Source: Triatoma infestans
Lineage: Eukaryota; Arthropoda; Insecta; Hemiptera; Reduviidae
Length of the DNA stretch: 64,000 bases
NCBI GenBank assembly: GCA_011037195.1
Contig: JAAEAF010001119.1
Location: forward strand, 1 to 64,000
Reading direction: 5' to 3'
The notes under the pieces are model-generated. The model did not search any database, was not told the origin of the DNA, and saw only the letters and a list, made by a program, of their open reading frames with translations. This document shows, one piece after another, positions 51,447-61,365 of the stretch. The number at the start of each line of letters is the position of its first letter. The first letter of the stretch is position 1. A program made the position numbers and the translations under genes.

Positions 51447-51563
51447 TGACGTCATAGGAGTGGGGATAAACGTTACTATAGTAGATTGTTTTGCTAGAGG
51501 AGTTCAGTTCTGTGTAAGTGCGCGTCGTGTTAATATCAGCAGCAGCAGGGAGCTGGAAGGGGT
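51447..51563 (+). promoter_or_regulatory. Outward promoter-exon-donor module, B right arm, outer
   Basis: TGACGTCA at 51,447-51,454, TCAGT at 51,504 (57 bases on) and GTAAGT at 51,562 (58 bases further). The exon contains CAGCAGCAGGGAGCTGGAAG, similar to the inner module. Confidence 0.65.
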
Positions 51564-51730
51564 AAGTCAATCTTTTTATTATTAATTATTTTGATTGTGT
51601 GGTGAAAGTTAGATGCCACTCCGCCATATTGTTTTTATGTTTTTGTGAGTGGGTTGAGCGGAATAAAATTATGATAGTGCGGGGGTTAAGATAGAAGTGT
51701 ACGTTGAAAATATAGCTAGCGAGAGGACCA

Positions 51731-51796
51731 TTGTGGCGACTGGTTATGATGATGGACTTCCAACCTAAAGATTGTAGGATCGAATCGCAGGTAAGA
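51731..51796 (+). repeat. tRNA-Ser-like relic followed by a strong splice donor, B right arm
   Basis: TTGTGGCGACTGGTTATGAT (A-box-like) and GGATCGAATC (B-box-like), then CAG/GTAAGA with the donor at 51,791. The donor is conserved in the left arm of B but lost in Polinton A. Confidence 0.5.
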
Positions 51797-52084
51797 CAAG
51801 TTTTTTCCATATAAAATAAAAAATATCCCTCCAGTAGAGTTCAGGAGAGGGGAAGGGCTGTGTGCAGTTTAGTTCCCGCCATCTGTTGTGGGTGAGCTGT
51901 TCTGGGTGGAGGTGGAAAGAAAATTGGGGGTGGATTGGAGGGGTGGGTCAAGGCCTGGAAACACAAGGGAGCCAGGGGGTGAGGGGAAGTGCCACCTCAA
52001 AAACGGTGGGTAGCTGCCCCCTTTTATACTACTCTTTGACTTTTACTTTCTCTTACTCTAGTAAGAGGAAGAAGTATTGGTAAT

Positions 52085-52139
52085 GTGTCAAATTTTCGAT
52101 ATCCGAGTTTTCACCGGAAATACCGTGGAGGTCCCATGA

Positions 52140-52183
<44 letters not shown>

Positions 52184-52900
52184 AACAGCATAGCTCAAAA
52201 ACGAAAAACCGTAGAAAGTTGAAACCTGATATTCCGTTTAGGTATCACTATGGGATCTGACACTACGTTATCTGTCAAAATTCCTCAACCGGAAGTACCA
52301 CTTTACTAGTTGGATTTTTTACTTTTTTGCGATTTTCTCAAAAATGGCTCCGACGATTTTCTTTAAACTTCAAACATCAACCACACATACAAAGAGCTAC
52401 AACTTTTATTTGAAACATTTCTCCGGAAAAATGCACTGAAGGGCACTTTTGGGGGAGAGGTGGGGTTAGTTTTCCATGTAAAGTGCTATTTCAGTTTATT
52501 AGACAATTCTGTCATCTAAATAATGTTAATTAGAATTAAATATGTTGTTGAAATTCCGAGTTTCAAAAAAATCGGATAACCGGAAGTGCGTTTACTTTAC
52601 CACTTTACTAAATGATTTATTCACTTTTCGCAATTTTCTCAAAAATGGCTCCGAAGATTTTTTTGAAACTTCGTATATAAACTAAACATGCAAAGATCTA
52701 CAACTTTTATCAAAAACATTTCTCTAGGAAAGTTCTTTTAAGGGCACTTTTAGGGGAGGGGAGGGGTTAGATTTTCATCAAGTCCTATCCTAGTTGATTA
52801 TACAATTCTATCATCCAAAAAATAATTAGTTAGAAATAAATGGGTAGCCAAAGTTCCGAGTTTCAAGAAAATTAGTAAACCGGAAGTGCGCCTTTACTGA
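52085..52900 (+). repeat. Dispersed repeat with about 290-bp tandem duplication
   Basis: CGATTTTCTCAAAAATGGCT then CCGA, ACAACTTTTAT and GGGCACTTTT recur with a period of about 290 bases (about 52,300 and 52,590), and a third partial unit follows. Upstream, TTTTCGATATCCGAGTTTTC then ACCGG is shared with 17,095 and, inverted, 56,810. Confidence 0.7.
52139..52182 (+). repeat. (GT)n then (GTAT)n microsatellite
   Basis: About thirteen GT units followed by about four GTAT units. Confidence 0.9.
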
Positions 52901-53104
52901 ACAGTTTTTTCAGTTTTCGACGAATTTCATTAAATTTGTTACACAAACTATAAAATTTGTCAATTATCATTTTGAGAACAGGAGTAAGAGAAAGTTGTGT
53001 GAGTGTTTCACACCAGATTTTTTTTTTTTATGGCGATGCTGAGAAATAGGTCAAAATTAATAAGATATTTAGACAAATTTACAATTTCAGTTAATAATCA
53101 AGTC

Positions 53105-54202
53105 TCAGTTGTGATGAATTTCGGAGGGTGATTCTTTCAGGCTGATTGAGTGTTGTTCAGAAGCACTTGGGAGACGAAAAAAAGTATCAATTTCAGCAGA
53201 TCCAATAGCGTTCATCCTGAGTTTCCTTCTCTTGACCGAAGCTCTAGAAGTATCAGAAACATCTGTTTCATGTCCATCTTGATCGGACATATCCGGAGTA
53301 TCTGGACAAATATCACGAAGATCGGATAAAGGAAAATAAATTTATTTAGTTATATAGTTTAGATCTCATCATTGAACACATCAATAGGTTGCGAAACTTG
53401 AGTAATTTTTATGAACAGTCTGTTATTCCTGAACTACACCGACCGCATGAAGTTGCTTTTGTGCATCGATCTTGCCTTTTTATGTAGTGCAGCGAAAGTA
53501 GGGGATGAGATATGTACAATTAAATTATGTGAATAAGGAATGATAGATGTTGTCTAAGTGGGCATGATAACATCAAGTAGGCTTGGCTCAACGTAGGCTT
53601 GACAACCCCAAAGTAGGTTTGGTAGGGGAAATTAAGAAGATTAAGGAATCTTATAATTCTCAAAAAGTCCATCTTAGCTTTGTTATTTAAAATTTTTGTA
53701 ATTATTCGTGTGATATGTGCGGACAATGTCATTCCTAATCTATAACATTCAACACAATCAATAGAGCATTTGAAATTGACATCCTCGCAAATTATTTTGA
53801 AAATAGAGTTTGGTCCTCTTTTTCTTGCTTGGGAACATTAGCTATCTTAACTGCATTATACTGAGTAACCTGCTTCAGTATGTTTACTTCTTTTTTCAAA
53901 AAAAAGTTTTCCCTATTTAACAAAATATTTTGGTTTTTTAATTTGAGAATTTCTTTGTTATTTTCATCAAGACTTTTTCTACTGACTGAAGTGACTGCTT
54001 CAAATTTTTTTCAAGTAAATCCACTCTTGCATTTATCTGTTAATTTTCAGGTTTGATAACAGAAGTATCTTCCTTTTATTATTTTTAGATCCATTTACGT
54101 ATCTTCTAGTCGAGCGAGTACTAGATTATTAATATTAATATCCCCACCACTGCTTACCTGTGGGTCCCCACTCTGGTTTGGATTTGTTGTGTGCGGGTCC
54201 AT
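53105..54202 (-). pseudogene. Non-LTR retrotransposon ORF1 with FP-like domain (LINE-H), decayed
   Basis: On the minus strand from ATG 54,202: MDPHTTNPNQSGDPQVSSGG, a stop, then a coiled coil (LKLKNQNILLNRENFFLKKE). A globular part follows (YNAVKIANVP, CSIDCVECYRLG, FAALHKKARSMHKSNFMRSV, FRNNRLFIKI), then a polar tail ending ESPSEIHHN at 53,105. Coiled coil followed by an FP25K-like fold is a known ORF1 arrangement of insect LINEs. There are several stops and frameshifts. No ORF2 follows downstream on this strand. Confidence 0.55.
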
Positions 54203-54839
54203 CGTACTATCAATATGAGACTTTTAGATTAAAAGGAGATAATTTAATAACGTTTATGACTGTATATTAACTAATTATGCACTTAATAGTACTAAACTAA
54301 TGAAAGAAGTTACACCAAAACACAGAAAATGTTGATACTAAAACACTGAACACAAAAATTTTCAGAAAATCAAGTTTCAAACCACTAAAAAATAGAATTA
54401 AATGCAAAGCAAATTTAATAAATGTGCACTCTATCACTGACCAAGGTCAACTCCTCGTTACCTTATACTAATAGCAGGCTTAAGTACGAACTGTAGGCTA
54501 AAAGGGAACAATTCAAGAGTTGGACCTAGTCATTATGCAGGAACGCTTGAAGTAGGATAAGGAGCGTGGGGGAAGACATTTCTTATGTTTTATGAAAATT
54601 GAGGAAACGGATGTCGCTGCTTCAATTTTTAAGAAACAAAATCAAAGTTGGAGGTCTGGAGGAGGCCGAAGATCTGTAAAAATCGCATAACATTGACTCA
54701 AAATAAAACTAGTGAGCACTTACGAAATGAGGAAAACGCTAATAAGAAAAGTCGTCGCGAAGCCCAGAAATAATTAGAACCTTTTCGCTTTCGTCCCCCG
54801 AATAATTCATGCCTGACATGAACATCAGACTGGAGGAAT
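54203..54839. other. No confident feature
   Basis: It may hold the eroded ORF1 end of LINE-I, but I cannot show it. Confidence 0.35.
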
Positions 54840-55830
54840 TGATTGGAAGCGAAACGGATCAGGCTATTTAAATTATGGTATTCTAAATATTAATGGTTTT
54901 AATAATTTTGTTAATTTGAACAGTAATAATATATCTAGTCTGTTTGTATTTGATTTTATTTGTCTCTCTGAAACTTGGTTAACCTTTGCTATTATTCCAA
55001 ATATTTGTGGTGACGTTAGTAATTATTTTATAATATCTAGCAATGCCTTAAAAAATAAAACTCAAGGTCGTGCCACTAGAGTCGTATGATGTTTGTAAAA
55101 AATTGTTATAAGTATGAAATTGTGGGCTGGTCGCCTTTTTGGATTTTTACAGTACTTCATGTAGGCTCTGCAGCTTTTATACTAGGAAATATATATATTT
55201 ACAATTAAATTGTGAACTTAAGGCTGTATTGGCCAGATTAGGGAATATATTTTCAGATATTAATTTGAGATTCCTTGGTTTCGACATTTTTGTAGGTGGA
55301 TATTGGAACTATGCTATCGGTCTACCGAATATGCGTTGTGAGATTTTTGAGAGTACATTGCTAAACAATACTCGTGTTTCTAAAGACCTTGTTATCAATA
55401 TAGCGGAAGAATTATGTTTACCATGTGTTCTATTATTTGGATCAGAAATGATTCCAAAACTTCCAAACTAAAAGCGATCGGACAACATTCAGAAATTAGT
55501 CCTCAGGTGGGATAATAGTTACTGGCGATCTTTACTCTCTTAGTCACAGCAAAATTAAACCGACGTCATGTAACAGTCTTGTCCCTGACACGATGTATAA
55601 GACTCTTATGGATGAAATTGTCGATTGCTCGCTACGGCAACAAGAATCTTTAGCCTCCATGTCACCTGGCTGTAACAAGGACCTCTGGGGGCGCATAACA
55701 AAAATAAACAGGTTTGATAGCAGGTATTGGTTAGCCAAGAAAGAAGTAACAAAAACGCTAAAAATAGCCAAAACGAAAGATTTCCATACTGAAAGTAAAG
55801 CTATTAATTTTGAGCAAAAAAGAATATAGG
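54840..55830 (+). pseudogene. LINE endonuclease remnant (LINE-I)
   Basis: The plus strand gives YGILNINGFNNFVNLNSNN, FDFICLSETWLTFAI (catalytic Glu) and NKTQGRAT, then a frame with LGNIFSDINLRFLGFDIFVG. A linker-like frame follows (NKDLWGRITKINRFDSRYWL, AKKEVTKTLKIAKTKDFHTE), as expected between endonuclease and reverse transcriptase. No RT motif follows. It resembles LINE-F more than the RNase H-bearing LINEs. Confidence 0.6.
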
Positions 55831-56059
55831 ATGTTATATTAATAAAAGTAAAATGTAATTACTGTGAGTGCCTGAGTTATAACAGTATAATACCACAATT
55901 CTAGCATATTTTGGAAACTAAGGACCAGAACACCACCAAATAATCGAATAGGCAAAATTGCAGGCAAATAACAGTCTCTAGATCTAGCCCAAGGAGTAAC
56001 TGAATATATATTTGACATTAATCTGTATTAATAAAATATATTTAATTTTAATTAATTTT

Positions 56060-56310
56060 TTTTTGTTATTTAAGGCTCTCAACATCTACGGTCATTGGCG
56101 CCCGGAGTCGAGCAGCACTGCAAGCCTCCGGACAGACAAAACTCGTTGTCAGACAACACGTTGTCGTTCTGTCGTTACAGACAACACTGTCCCCATCAGC
56201 GGAGCTTTAGAGGCTCCTAGGAAGAAAAAAACTAAGGTTACCACAGCTGGACTCGAACCCGGGTCCACCGCGTAGGAGTCCAGTTCGCTAACCAATTAGC
56301 TATTCCGTTT
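56060..56310 (-). mobile_element. tRNA-derived SINE, second copy
   Basis: The minus strand has AGCTAATTGGTTAGCG (A box) and GGGTTCGAGTCCAGCTGTGG (B box). The body matches 4,685-4,917 (GGAGCCTCTAAAGCTC, GGCGCCAATGACCGTAGATG). A TTAATTAAT phrase on both sides (about 56,049 and 56,315) may be the target duplication. The copy has an internal duplication around CAGACAACAC. Confidence 0.8.
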
Positions 56311-56499
56311 CCTTAATTAATATTATTTAGAAAATAGAAATGTTTAATAAACAAAATACAACTTTAGAGGAAAACCAAACCCCATCGTAACACAACTATG
56401 GACTTTATCCAAACCTCATCGCAACACAACTATTGACTTTAATAATATATGTAATAAACAAAATACTACTTTATAGGATAACCAAACCCCATCGCTCCC

Positions 56500-56870
56500 T
56501 TAAATAAATTTTTCTGAAGAAATGTTTCAAATAAAAGTAGTAGGTAGCTCTTTGTATGTGTAGTTGATATACCAAGTTTAAAGAAAATCGGAGTCATTTT
56601 TGGGAAAATCACAAAAAACTGAAAAAAGAAATTTAGTAAAAATGGTACTTCCGGTTGGTAGATTTTGCCAGAAATATCGTGTCTGATGCAGTGGAAGTAT
56701 CTAAACGGAGGTTCCATCAACTTTTAGTTTTTGAGATGTTCCGTTCATACATACACAAATTATTTTCGAAAAACTATTTTTTGGTCTCAGAGGACCTCAA
56801 AACGAGTATTTCCGGTGAAATCTCAATTTCGAAATCTGGTACGTTCGCCAGGCTCTTATAAGAGAAACAG
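56500..56870 (-). repeat. Dispersed repeat, minus copy
   Basis: AGCTCTTTGTATGTGTAGTT, GGTACTTCCGGTT and CCGGTGAAATCTCAATTTCG are complements of motifs in the 52.1-52.9 kb repeat. Confidence 0.55.
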
Positions 56871-56910
56871 AAAAACAATTATTGAAAATGTAACCTTGCT
56901 AAATATGTTA

Positions 56911-57220
56911 TAGGTCATAACATAAATAGAAGTAAGTTGCTGTTATCATTCTGTAGTGCTAGCAATAATGCAAATGTGCATTACTAAGAAACCCCCTCTT
57001 GACTGTATATGTAACTTATCCAGATACGAAAGAAGAGAACAGACAATTTAATATTCATTCTAATTGCACTTTCATAGAGAAGTACAGTAGAGTTCCCAAA
57101 CTAGTATGTTAAATGATCATTAACGTTATTAGTAAAATTCTAATATTATTAATTATATAATGTGTAATTTAAAGAAATAAAGTTTTTAGAAAAACAACTA
57201 TTGACTTTAATAATTTATGT
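56911..57220 (+). repeat. Gypsy-like LTR, plus orientation
   Basis: GTCATAACATAAATAGAAGT through CTATTGACTTTAATAATTTA matches 61,075-61,365 and, inverted, 57,973-58,262. AATAAA lies near 57,176. It is followed at once by a primer-binding site. Confidence 0.75.
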
Positions 57221-57223
57221 AAG

Positions 57224-57440
57224 TGGCGCAGTCGGTAGGATATTACTTCAAGATCGGGAAAATTGCTGCATACAATTCTCCATTCGTCTCAACGACTAGC
57301 GATCAAGCGAGCCTTCACATCTTCAAGAGAAACCTTGCAAATACGATTATGCAGCCTGTCATCCTCGTATTAACTAACACAGTGAGTCTGTTTTTAATAC
57401 TTATTAAAATATTTGATATTTTTTTAATGCCATATGTATA
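57224..57440 (+). other. Primer-binding site and leader of a Gypsy-like element, plus
   Basis: TGGCGCAGTCGGTAGGA (57,224-57,240) starts four bases after the LTR, the usual place and the sequence type of Gypsy primer sites. About 200 bases of leader follow. No gag is present. Confidence 0.75.
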
Positions 57441-57789
57441 GAATAGGCTTACAAGATGGACTGGAATGCCTGTGTGGCGAGAAGGATAGGCCTGATGCCA
57501 ACCATCAACTGCTGGATTGGTATATGCTAACAATGATAAGGATAAAGGCTGGGGAGTAATCCTAGAAAAAGTAATAGACCTGCCGACTGACCTACAGACG
57601 TTATTAGTAAAAGGTGACAGAGATGTGATGAAAACAATATACAACCACATAAAAAATAATTCAATATTAATTTAACAGATTTGATCACTAGAATATTTAT
57701 GGAATGAGTGACTAATCTGCAACATAAAAAAAAAAGTATTAAAATAAATATTAAAAAAATATCAAATATTATTTTAATAAGTATTAAAA

Positions 57790-57970
57790 ACAGACTCACA
57801 GAGTCACAGACTCACTGTGTTAGTTAATACGAGAATGACGGGCTGCATAATCGTATTTGAGGTTTCTCTTGATGATGTGAAGCTTGCTTGATCACTAGTC
57901 GTTGAGACTAATGGAGAATTGTATGCAGCAATTTTCCCGATCATAAAGTTATGTCCTACCGACAGCGCCA
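57790..57970 (-). other. Primer-binding site and leader of the same family, minus
   Basis: On the minus strand, TGGCGCTGTCGGTAGGAC (57,970-57,953) is followed by the same leader (GATCGGGAAAATTGCTGCAT and so on), facing the plus copy. Confidence 0.75.
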
Positions 57971-57972
57971 CT

Positions 57973-58262
57973 TACATATATTATTAAAGTCAATAGTTGT
58001 GTTTTTAAAAAACCTTATTTCTTTAAATTACACACTATATAATTATAATATTAAATATTCAACTAATAACGTTAATGTTCATTTAACACACTAGTTTGGG
58101 AACTCTACTGTCCTTTCTCTATGAAAGTGCAATTAGAATTAATATTAAATTGTCTGTTCTCTTCTCTCATATCTGGATAAGTTGCACATACAATCAAGAG
58201 AGGGTTTCTTAGTAATGCACACTTGCATTATTGTTAGCAGTACAGAATGACAACATCTTGGT
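57973..58262 (-). repeat. Gypsy-like LTR, minus orientation
   Basis: The inverse of 56,911-57,220 with small indels. Its outer end is shortened (GATGTTGTCATTCTGTACTG near 58,250). Confidence 0.7.
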
Positions 58263-58299
58263 GCTCTATCATGCCCTGTACTTAAGCGGATCGTTGCTT

Positions 58300-60830
58300 G
58301 TATTAAAATGTCGGGACTAGTTTTCTGTATAGTGGCTTTGATTTCTTTACTCTTATCATATTTAATTTGCCATTCTTGATAGGATGTTTTTTTTTAAAAA
58401 ATATTTTGACATTCCCAATGAGCCAAGGATACTTGCAATTTGCACCTACCATAGCAGCCACCTTAGTTAAGCGATCATTATTACCCATTACTGGGTACAT
58501 ACAGCGACTTCATTACCCATTATTGTTGCATGATCTTTTATCCATAAAATATGAACTTTTTTACGGGAGGCAGAATCTATTAAATTAACTATCAAGACGA
58601 TGGAACAGAAGTTCCTCCCTGGGAAACGCAATTTAGTGACGGTAGCTTTGTTGTCCGATAATATAATTATATTGTCCGCTGTATCAGTTTGCATGATTTG
58701 CATCGCATACTTTACAGCTTCTCTAACGGCGATAAGTTCTGCGCTGAAGCTGGGCGTGAAATCTTTCAAAGATCTTGTTATGACAACTGTTACTGTTTTC
58801 TGAGATGGATAAAGCGTAGTTGTATAGGTAAAAAGGGAGTTTGTCGAGTTTAGGTAAGGTGTTGATTAGGTTGGATGGTTTGCAGAAACATTCAACTATC
58901 AATGGAGATCTTCTTCGGGACCAGTATTGTTCTTTTAGCACTCGGGTGGACAGATAGGTGATTTTATTAGTTATAGAGAAGGATCGGTTAGTGAGCCAAT
59001 CGGCGAGATAGCGAACCGCTAGTGGCTTTCGGCGCAGGTGCAATGAAAGCTCCCTCTACCAACAAAGCATTTGTAGGAGCAGATCGCATGACACCGAGAC
59101 AACATCTCATTGCTTTATATTGGATTCTGTCTACTTTGCCAAGCTGTGTTGGAGATGCTTCCCCTTACAAAATTGATCCATAGTCCAATCTTGATAGAAT
59201 TAGTTGTTTACACAGCATCAGAAATGTTTTAATGTCTGCGCCATAACTACAGCGCACGATACGTCTGATTATGTTTAATGAACTTTCACATCTGCCCACC
59301 AGATTGCTAATCTGGGTCTTGCAGAGAAGCTTATGATCAATGTAGATGCCGAATAACTTTATACAATTGGCTAGCTCAATTTGGAAATTTCGTAGCTTAA
59401 CTCTGTATTGTATTTTCTGTGCCTGGTGAACATAATTGCTTTGGTTTTATCTTGAGAGGTTGTAAATCCATTTTGAAAACACCAGTTAGAAAACTTCTTC
59501 ATAGCTAAGTGTAATTTGTTCAGAGCTTCTGAGGCAGATTTAGCTTCACACTTCACAGTATAAAATAATATCATCTGCAAACTTCTGGATGTTGATATCT
59601 TGTCCAATCCTCTGGAAGAGGGTCTCAGTATAGCGATTGCAGAGAATTGAGCATAATACAGCCCCTTGAGGAAGGCCAATACCAGTCAGCCGGGATCCAA
59701 GGCGTTTGCCTCGAAATTATTCAGAAGATAGTTATTATTAGAGTTGCTGATGTTGATGTCCGCAAAGAAGGTCGCAAGAGAATCTACCGCTCCCCGACCT
59801 GTTCTGAATCCATGTTGGGTTTTGGTAGCAGACTTTCAGATTCTAATCACCAATCTAATCTCATTTTCATCATACGTTCAAGAGTTTTTCCTATACAAGA
59901 TGACAAAGTAATGGGGCGATATGCTAGAGGATCTTTGGGGTCTTTGCCAGGTTTAAGGAGAGGAATTATTAGGTGAGTGCACCAGTTTTTAATAAAGTGT
60001 GGTTTATCCAAACATTATTATTTTTTGCCGAAAGGCTACTTTGCTGCAAATGGATAACTAATGAAGCATGGCATAGTGTACGTCAAGACCAGGAGAAATA
60101 TTAGTATTTGTTTTGAGGGCGTAGTTGAGTTCATCCATGGTAAATGGTTCGTCCAGTTTATGAGTCAAATCGTTTGAGTGGTATATCGGTACAAATTGAG
60201 AAATATAATCAGGAGTTAGGTTTTGCATAAAGTCCGAGATCCAGTTAGAATTGGTGGGAAATGGGCTAGTTTCTTTGCAACCTACTTTCAGAGCTTTCAT
60301 CTTTTCCCATATACGTTTTGTAGGCATATTTATGTTGAATTCGCCGCAGAACTGAATCCATTTTGCTCGCTTTTTAATTTTATAAATTCTGCGACACTTA
60401 GCTGTGGATTTTTACTGTTCAGAAAGTAAATTAGAGTAGGTTGTTTTTTAAAAAGTTCTAAAGCTGTAATATTTTCCTAACGGGCTTTTGTACACTCTCG
60501 TCCCACCATGGTCGTGGAGTTCTAGGTTTGGTATTACGATAAGCTTCGAAACAAGGTATAGATTTTTCTGCGGCTGAATTTATTGATTGTACAAAAGGAT
60601 AGTACATTCCAGCGGGATCATTTCTATCGATTTGTAGATTACCGATATTTACGTCCATTAGTTTACGGTACTCATCCCAATTTGCTTGATCTAGTTTCCA
60701 CTTACAACGCCTAGTGTAACATCCTTGAGAAGGTGCAGCCTTAATGCCAACTCTAATTATAATGCCTGTGTGATCCGACCCTAATGCTTGGTTCATGATA
60801 GCCCATTCGCTTTCTGTCGCCCAAAATCCA
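58300..60830 (-). pseudogene. 5'-truncated I-group LINE (LINE-J): end of endonuclease, reverse transcriptase, RNase H
   Basis: The minus strand from 60,796 gives LGSDHTGIIIRVGIKAAP (last endonuclease motif) and a linker with RPWWDESVQK. Then come IWEKMKALKVGCKETSPFP, NTNISPGLD, domain B (IGLPQGAVL region near 59,660), FADDIILY (about 59,570-59,590) and RNase H (FSAELIAVREAVKYAMQIMQ, IIILSDNKATVTKL, VHILWIKDHATIMGNE). The segment IWE..K.LK..........NWISDFMQNLTPDY matches LINE-G (IWDQIKKLK, WINEFLRKLAPDF). Many frame breaks. It is 5'-truncated at about 60,830 with no target duplication found. Confidence 0.82.
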
Positions 60831-61074
60831 CATTATCCACAAAATCAACCACAAAATTGTGAAAGTTTTACAGAATTGTATTGAAAAGTATTAGAATTAG
60901 TAAATAAGAATTATAAGTATAGGGAAGTATTGTATAATTAGTCTGTAAGAATAAATAGTAAGTAGGAATCGTTGCATAAGGAAGTTCTAGAGGTAAAACA
61001 ATTGGTTAATTTTTTATAATTTTTTTATCCTTCCTAGGGGAATTCGAATTTAATGGGGAAGGAGTTATAGTCAT

Positions 61075-61365
61075 AACATAATTAGAAGTAAGTTGCTGTT
61101 ATCATTCTATAGTGCTAGCAATAATGCAAGTGTGCATTACTGAGAAACCCACTCTTTACTGTATATGTAACTTACCCAGATATGAGAGAAGAGAAGAGAC
61201 AATTTAATATTAATTCTAATTGTACTTTCATAGAGAAGTACAGTAGAGTTCCCAAACTAGTATGTTAAAAGAACATTAACGTTATTAGTAAAATTCTAAT
61301 ATTATTAATTATATAGTATGTAATTTAAAGAAATAAAATTTTTAAAAACACAGCTATTGACTTCA
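61075..61365 (+). repeat. Solo Gypsy-like LTR
   Basis: Same LTR family as 56,911 and 58,262, with no primer site or leader after it. AGTTA occurs just before (about 61,064) and after (about 61,371) and may be the duplicated target. Confidence 0.65.

Larger units (their letters stand above)
48220..51835. repeat. Right arm of element B
   Basis: The complement of 36,330-40,115. It has a GATA microsatellite at about 49,504-49,525, TGACGTCA boxes at 49,943, 50,231, 51,339 and 51,447, and GCGCATGCG boxes at about 49,785, 49,893 and 51,425. Units around GGATTAAGTATTA and CCGGACAGGCAAG recur between 50,340 and 51,000. Confidence 0.85.
35640..52025. mobile_element. Element B: 16-kb palindrome built from Polinton-type terminal arms
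   Basis: Two inverted arms of about 3.7 kb (36,330-40,115 and 48,220-51,835), extended outward by minisatellite sequence, enclose a loop of about 8.1 kb. LINE-G (6.27 kb) occupies most of the loop; the remaining 1.8 kb has a 410-bp hairpin and no gene. The arms match those of Polinton A (for example 36,430-38,215 against 19,640-21,040). No Polinton gene is present, so B is either a non-autonomous or collapsed Polinton, or a fused pair of arms. The right tip (about 52,025) matches the right tip of A (CTCAAAAA.GGTG). Confidence 0.8.

Noticed and set aside
51731..51796. Conserved short peptide ([16 protein letters not shown]) ending at a splice donor in the Polinton arms
   Set aside because: The nucleotide match to the serine-tRNA D arm and B box accounts for the conservation. 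It is not called as coding.
56012..56275. 87-codon plus-strand frame
   Set aside because: It lies across the SINE copy, antisense to it, and has no domain.
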